From Verrucomicrobiaceae bacterium (GTDB lineage Bacteria > Verrucomicrobiota > Verrucomicrobiia > Verrucomicrobiales > Verrucomicrobiaceae), in contig JAEUHN010000041.1 in NCBI GenBank assembly GCA_016795365.1, positions 124,001-188,000 of the forward strand: DNA of 64,000 nt, given 5' to 3'. The notes under the pieces were generated by a model. The model worked only from the letters and a program-made list of their open reading frames with translations, was not told where the DNA came from and made no database searches. This document shows, piece by piece, positions 60,815 to 64,000 of the stretch. How positions within the stretch are numbered: position 1 is the stretch's first letter; the number at the start of each line of letters is the position of its first letter. The translations under genes and the position numbers were made by a program.

Positions 60815-61897
60815 TTAAGTCGCGCTGTCCGATGGGATCACCGATGGAGTGACGAACCGATGCAGAGGCTCGATGAGATTCTGCGACAGCGGACGTGTGC
60901 GCTCGAAGATGCCGGGCGCGATCTCGGCACTTGTGTCATAGCCACGGCGGAACATCTCGAGCTTGGCATCCAGATTGTCGATGTAGTGCAGCGCGATGGC
61001 CTCGGGAGTTTTGGGGAGCACGGGAGAGCCAAAGGCGAGTTCACCATGATGCGATCCGATCAGGTGCAGCAGGTGCATGCGCACGAGGTCGCTGGCGGGT
61101 TCAAGGTGCTGCCACTCGGTGGTTTCGGGGCGATCCATCACATCGCGCCACAGTTTGTTCACGAGTTCGAGGCCGAGCGTGATGTGCCCAAGCATCTCGC
61201 CGCTCAAGTGGTAGGGCATGGAGAAGCTGTTCTCCGCATACGCAGTCTCCCAGAGTTTGCCACAGTCGTGAAACAAAACGCCGGTGATGAGCAGGTCCTC
61301 ATTGAGTTTGTGATAGACCGAACATACGGCGGCAGCCGAGCGCATCATCTGGGCGACATGCTCGACCAATCCACCGCGGCGCGCGTGATGGAACTCGCGC
61401 GCGGCGGCTGTGCGGCGAAAGCGTTCACCGAACTTCTCCAGGAACAGATCGGCCACGGCCTTGAGTCTTGGGTCTTTGATGACCGCGATTCGCGTGGTGA
61501 TCTCGCCGTAGTCGGCGGCGTTGGCGAGTCGCTGCTCCTCGGTGCCACCGAGCAGGGCATGAACTTCTTCCGGCGTCAGGCGACGAACGGCTGCATGCTT
61601 GGGTTCGAGTCCATACTTGCCTGCATCTACCCACTGGCCTGCGACTTCGATCCACGAGGTGTTGCGTGGCAGGTGTCGCACGGCTTCAAAGGCGTGATTG
61701 CTGTCAAAGACCCGCCACAGGAAGTTGTCGTGCCCGTCGGTGAGTCGCAGCTCGAAGTAGGGCTTGCCCTGCTGGGTGAGCTTCTCCGCGATGCCGTCCA
61801 CCTGCGCCTGGATGCGATAGGGCTGAGGCGTTGCTCCGGCCACCTGCTTGAGCTGGGTGATGGTGAGCAGGTCGTAGTCGATCAGCATGTCGTCCAT
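60815..61897 (-). CDS. OB-fold and HD-domain nuclease, YhaM-like 3'-5' exoribonuclease family
   Basis: 360 residues. An N-terminal OB-fold nucleic-acid-binding domain (about 10-90; AQVDGIAEKLTQQGKPYFEL, FLWRVFDSN) is followed by an HD domain: HHARRGGLVEHVAQM, TGVLFHDCGKLWE with the HD pair, and HLLHLIGSHHGEL. This OB plus HD order is that of Bacillus YhaM, a 3'-5' exoribonuclease. The frame reaches 62104, but the added N-terminus is Arg/Trp-rich and overlaps the HAD gene, so the ATG at 61897 is chosen (ATG at 61888 also possible). It lies between HAD phosphatase and rRNA methyltransferase genes, all minus strand. Confidence 0.83.
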   Translation of the reverse strand: MDDMLIDYDLLTITQLKQVAGATPQPYRIQAQVDGIAEKLTQQGKPYFELRLTDGHDNFLWRVFDSNHAFEAVRHLPRNTSWIEVAGQWVDAGKYGLEPKHAAVRRLTPEEVHALLGGTEEQRLANAADYGEITTRIAVIKDPRLKAVADLFLEKFGERFRRTAAAREFHHARRGGLVEHVAQMMRSAAAVCSVYHKLNEDLLITGVLFHDCGKLWETAYAENSFSMPYHLSGEMLGHITLGLELVNKLWRDVMDRPETTEWQHLEPASDLVRMHLLHLIGSHHGELAFGSPVLPKTPEAIALHYIDNLDAKLEMFRRGYDTSAEIAPGIFERTRPLSQNLIEPLHRFVTPSVIPSDSAT

Positions 61898-61943
61898 GGG
61901 CGCAGTGAAGCGGAACGTTATCTTGATGGCGAGGACAATTCGT

Positions 61944-62540
61944 TCATCGACGCCCAAGCCCACGCGGAATGAAGACGGCCTCCATGCCGGCCGCCTTGGC
62001 TGCGTCCATGCCGCTCTTGCCATCTTCAAACACAAGGCAGTCTGCGGGATCGACTCCCATGCGCTCCGCCGCGAGCAAGAACATGTCAGGAGCCGGTTTG
62101 CCACGCTTCACATCGCGAGGAGTCACGATGGTTTCGAAGAGATGAATCAAGTCTGTCGCAGTGAGACATGCATGGACAGTCTCAGGCTCGCTGCCCGATG
62201 CGACCGACATCGGCAGGCGTCCATGCCACTCGCGCGCCAGTGCCGCGACCGGCGGCACCGTTTGAATCTCGGGGATGCGTTGATTGAAGATCGATGACTT
62301 CACCTCCGCCACGCTATCGGGATCAATGCTGGTGCCGTATTGCTTGTTGAGCAGGATGACCGTGTCCTGCTCACGCACGCCCGCGAGCGAGTAGAAGACT
62401 TCCTCGGTGAAATCAAACGGTGCTTCGTGCCGCCGCAGGCTCTCACACCAGGCCACATAGTGAAGAGGCATGGAGTCCACGAGAGTGCCGTCACAATCAA
62501 AAATGAACGCTGCAAAGGAGCGCGAGGGGAGTTCGATCAT
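61944..62540 (-). CDS. HAD-superfamily phosphatase, beta-phosphoglucomutase/phosphatase-like
   Basis: 198 residues. All four HAD motifs are visible: FIFDCDGTLVDSMPLH (nucleophile Asp and acid/base Asp, motif I), VASGSEPETV (motif II Ser), KRGKPAPDMFL (motif III Lys) and VFEDGKSGMDAAKAAGM (motif IV). The four-helix cap of subfamily IA follows motif I. It may act on sugar phosphates such as glucose-1-phosphate or fructose-1-phosphate, judging from the YqaB/beta-PGM-like pattern; the exact substrate cannot be read. It is separated by 46 bases from each neighbour. Confidence 0.87.
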   Translation of the reverse strand: MIELPSRSFAAFIFDCDGTLVDSMPLHYVAWCESLRRHEAPFDFTEEVFYSLAGVREQDTVILLNKQYGTSIDPDSVAEVKSSIFNQRIPEIQTVPPVAALAREWHGRLPMSVASGSEPETVHACLTATDLIHLFETIVTPRDVKRGKPAPDMFLLAAERMGVDPADCLVFEDGKSGMDAAKAAGMEAVFIPRGLGRR

Positions 62541-62586
62541 CGCGTTCGCCTAGCGCAAAGCTCAGCCCGGCGCAAGTGAGCGACGC

Positions 62587-64000
62587 TTATCGTTTGCTCG
62601 GATACTCGGGGCGCATGGGCACTGGGCGAGGATCTTTGGCAATCTCGTCCTTGAGGTAGTTAATCGCGGCATCGAGCTGGGCATCGCTGCCATTGAAGGT
62701 GGCGTGCGGGAGATTCTCCACAACGACATCAGGATCGACGCCTTTGCCCTCCACCAACCATTGCCCCTCGGGTCCATAGACGCCCATCTCGGCGGCGGTG
62801 GCCATGCCGCTATCGACCAGCCACTTCTGAGCGCTGAGCCAGATGCCGCCGCCCCAGGTGCGGGCACCGAAGACCTTGCCGATCTTCAGGCGCTGCACGC
62901 CCGTGCAGAAGCCCTCGCCATCACTGGCGGTGCGTTGATTGCAGATCACGGCGACGTGACCACGGAACGCATACTGCATGTTCCACATAGGTTCGCCAGT
63001 GCGGCCCTGGAAGTAGCTCCACGCCTTGCGCAGCAGCTTCTCGATGATCCACGAGTCGATGTTGCCACCGTGATTGTTGCGCACGTCGATGATGAGTCCC
63101 TGACGATTGAAGACCGGATAGAAGTCGCGAGCCCAGGCCTCGATGTCCTCGCCACCCATGGCGCGGAGATGCACGTAGCCGATCTTGCCCAGGCTGTCCT
63201 GGTCCACCTTGAGACGGCGAGTGTATTCCCACTCATCGTAGCGAGTGTCCTCGGCGCTATCGCCATTCACGGGCTTGACGATGACTTGGCGAGTTTTGTC
63301 TCCTGACTTCACCTCAACGAGCACCTGTTTGCCCGATAGATTGCGCAGCAGTTGGTCGGGATGGACGGCCTCCAAGGTGGGCTTGCCGTTTATCTTGAGG
63401 AGCACGTCACCTTCTTTGATGTCCACCTCGGGACGCGCGAAGGGAGTGAGTTGCGATGGGAAGTCGGGGTCCGTCAGATAGACGTGCTTCACGCGCCAGC
63501 CGCCTGCTGCCGCATCACGCTCAAGCTGTGAACCAAACGTCGCGACTTCGATCTTGTCCGGCACGTTTCGAGTGTCGCCATAGCGAACGAAAATATGCAG
63601 CGTGCTGAGTTCGCCCATCATCTCGGAGATCACATCGTTGAGTTCATGGCGGTCGGTCACACGGTCCACGAGGGGAGCGTAGCGAACTTTGATAGCGGGC
63701 CAGTCGAGGCCTGACATGCCTTTGTCCCAGAAGTAGTCGCGCATCATGCGCCAGCTCTCGTTGAAGATCTGGTGCCACTCCTCCTGCGGATGAATGGGGA
63801 AGGTCCAGTTGCTCAAGTTCACGCTGTCATTGAGCGGAGCGGGAGCAGGGCCATCGCTGCTGAAGACGTAGAAGTTGTCGCCCTTGCGGATCATGATCTT
63901 TTTCGTGTCGGCAGTCAGCTCGTAGTCGCCGATGTCTTCGGCCAAGGTGGCAGGTTTGTGCTTGGGACCAATCTCCAGGCGGACGAGGCTCTTCTTGCTC
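62587..64000 (-). CDS. tricorn-like S41 family protease (N-terminus beyond the window)
   Basis: At least 470 residues; the frame is still open at the window end (LVRLEIGPKHKPATLAEDIG precedes the apparent start). The part seen is the C-terminal half of a tricorn-type protease: end of a beta-propeller (DNFYVFSSDG), a helical C1 domain (QEEWHQIFNESWRMMRDYFW), a PDZ domain (EGDVLLKINGKPTLEAV), and the C2 catalytic core (GLIIDVRNNHGGNIDSWI; NQRTASDGEGF with the nucleophile Ser). Tricorn homologues degrade peptides to short products. The codon read as a start at 63945 is TTG inside the gene, so the true start is outside. Confidence 0.88.
   Translation of the reverse strand, partial: SKKSLVRLEIGPKHKPATLAEDIGDYELTADTKKIMIRKGDNFYVFSSDGPAPAPLNDSVNLSNWTFPIHPQEEWHQIFNESWRMMRDYFWDKGMSGLDWPAIKVRYAPLVDRVTDRHELNDVISEMMGELSTLHIFVRYGDTRNVPDKIEVATFGSQLERDAAAGGWRVKHVYLTDPDFPSQLTPFARPEVDIKEGDVLLKINGKPTLEAVHPDQLLRNLSGKQVLVEVKSGDKTRQVIVKPVNGDSAEDTRYDEWEYTRRLKVDQDSLGKIGYVHLRAMGGEDIEAWARDFYPVFNRQGLIIDVRNNHGGNIDSWIIEKLLRKAWSYFQGRTGEPMWNMQYAFRGHVAVICNQRTASDGEGFCTGVQRLKIGKVFGARTWGGGIWLSAQKWLVDSGMATAAEMGVYGPEGQWLVEGKGVDPDVVVENLPHATFNGSDAQLDAAINYLKDEIAKDPRPVPMRPEYPSKR

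Overview
The window comes from a GC-rich Gram-negative heterotroph of the PVC superphylum, most likely a Verrucomicrobiota member of the Prosthecobacter/Verrucomicrobium type. This is inferred from gene content: two PVC-type secreted dehydrogenases with a C-terminal cytochrome c, a sulfatase, a PhoD-like phosphatase, several carbohydrate-active enzymes, receptor-like Ser/Thr kinases interleaved with ECF sigma factors, and very large secreted LamG, lectin and Calx-beta proteins. I recognised no tRNA, rRNA, CRISPR array, transposase or phage.

Layout. 1-5.9 kb: end of a LamG protein, then on the minus strand a MATE transporter, thioredoxin reductase with a good intrinsic terminator, a polytopic membrane protein and a sialidase-like exo-enzyme. 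5.9-15.4 kb: two tandem paralogous secreted proteins of about 1,525 residues, each with 57-60-residue repeats, a Calx-beta domain and a shared C-terminal domain; a 26-nt inverted repeat lies between them. 15.5-22.8 kb: catabolic genes (agarase-like hydrolase, PVC dehydrogenase, two secreted polysaccharide-related proteins, a cupin).

22.8-47.6 kb is the most unusual part. The order is kinase (+), sigma (-), kinase (+), sigma (-), giant protein (+), TPR-like protein (+), charged coiled-coil protein (+), a gene split by an in-frame stop (+), and a second giant protein (+). Five intergenic sites carry one two-block element, TGAAACAAC-N12-GGTAAT (three with a perfect -10 half and perfect spacing, two degenerate). 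They lie before the second kinase, both giant proteins, the TPR-like gene and the split gene. I read this as an ECF-type promoter and the genes as one regulon. Both giant proteins end in octapeptide repeats (units such as LIGQDGAS and IVAAGGGN) and share a tail-fibre-like beta module; the first giant protein and the first kinase both carry C-type-lectin-like domains. The working hypothesis is a kinase/ECF-sigma-controlled cell-surface system built around giant octapeptide-repeat proteins.

47.6-57.7 kb: RraA-like protein, a small coupled ORF, PhoD-like phosphatase and sulfatase on the minus strand, then MmcQ-like protein, GH32-like hydrolase and a second PVC dehydrogenase on the plus strand, and a BamB-like PQQ propeller on the minus strand. 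57.7-64 kb, all minus strand and closely packed: ArsR-methyltransferase fusion, barrel-only NagA-like deacetylase, RNA uracil methyltransferase, OB-HD nuclease (YhaM-like), HAD phosphatase, and a tricorn-like S41 protease running off the window.
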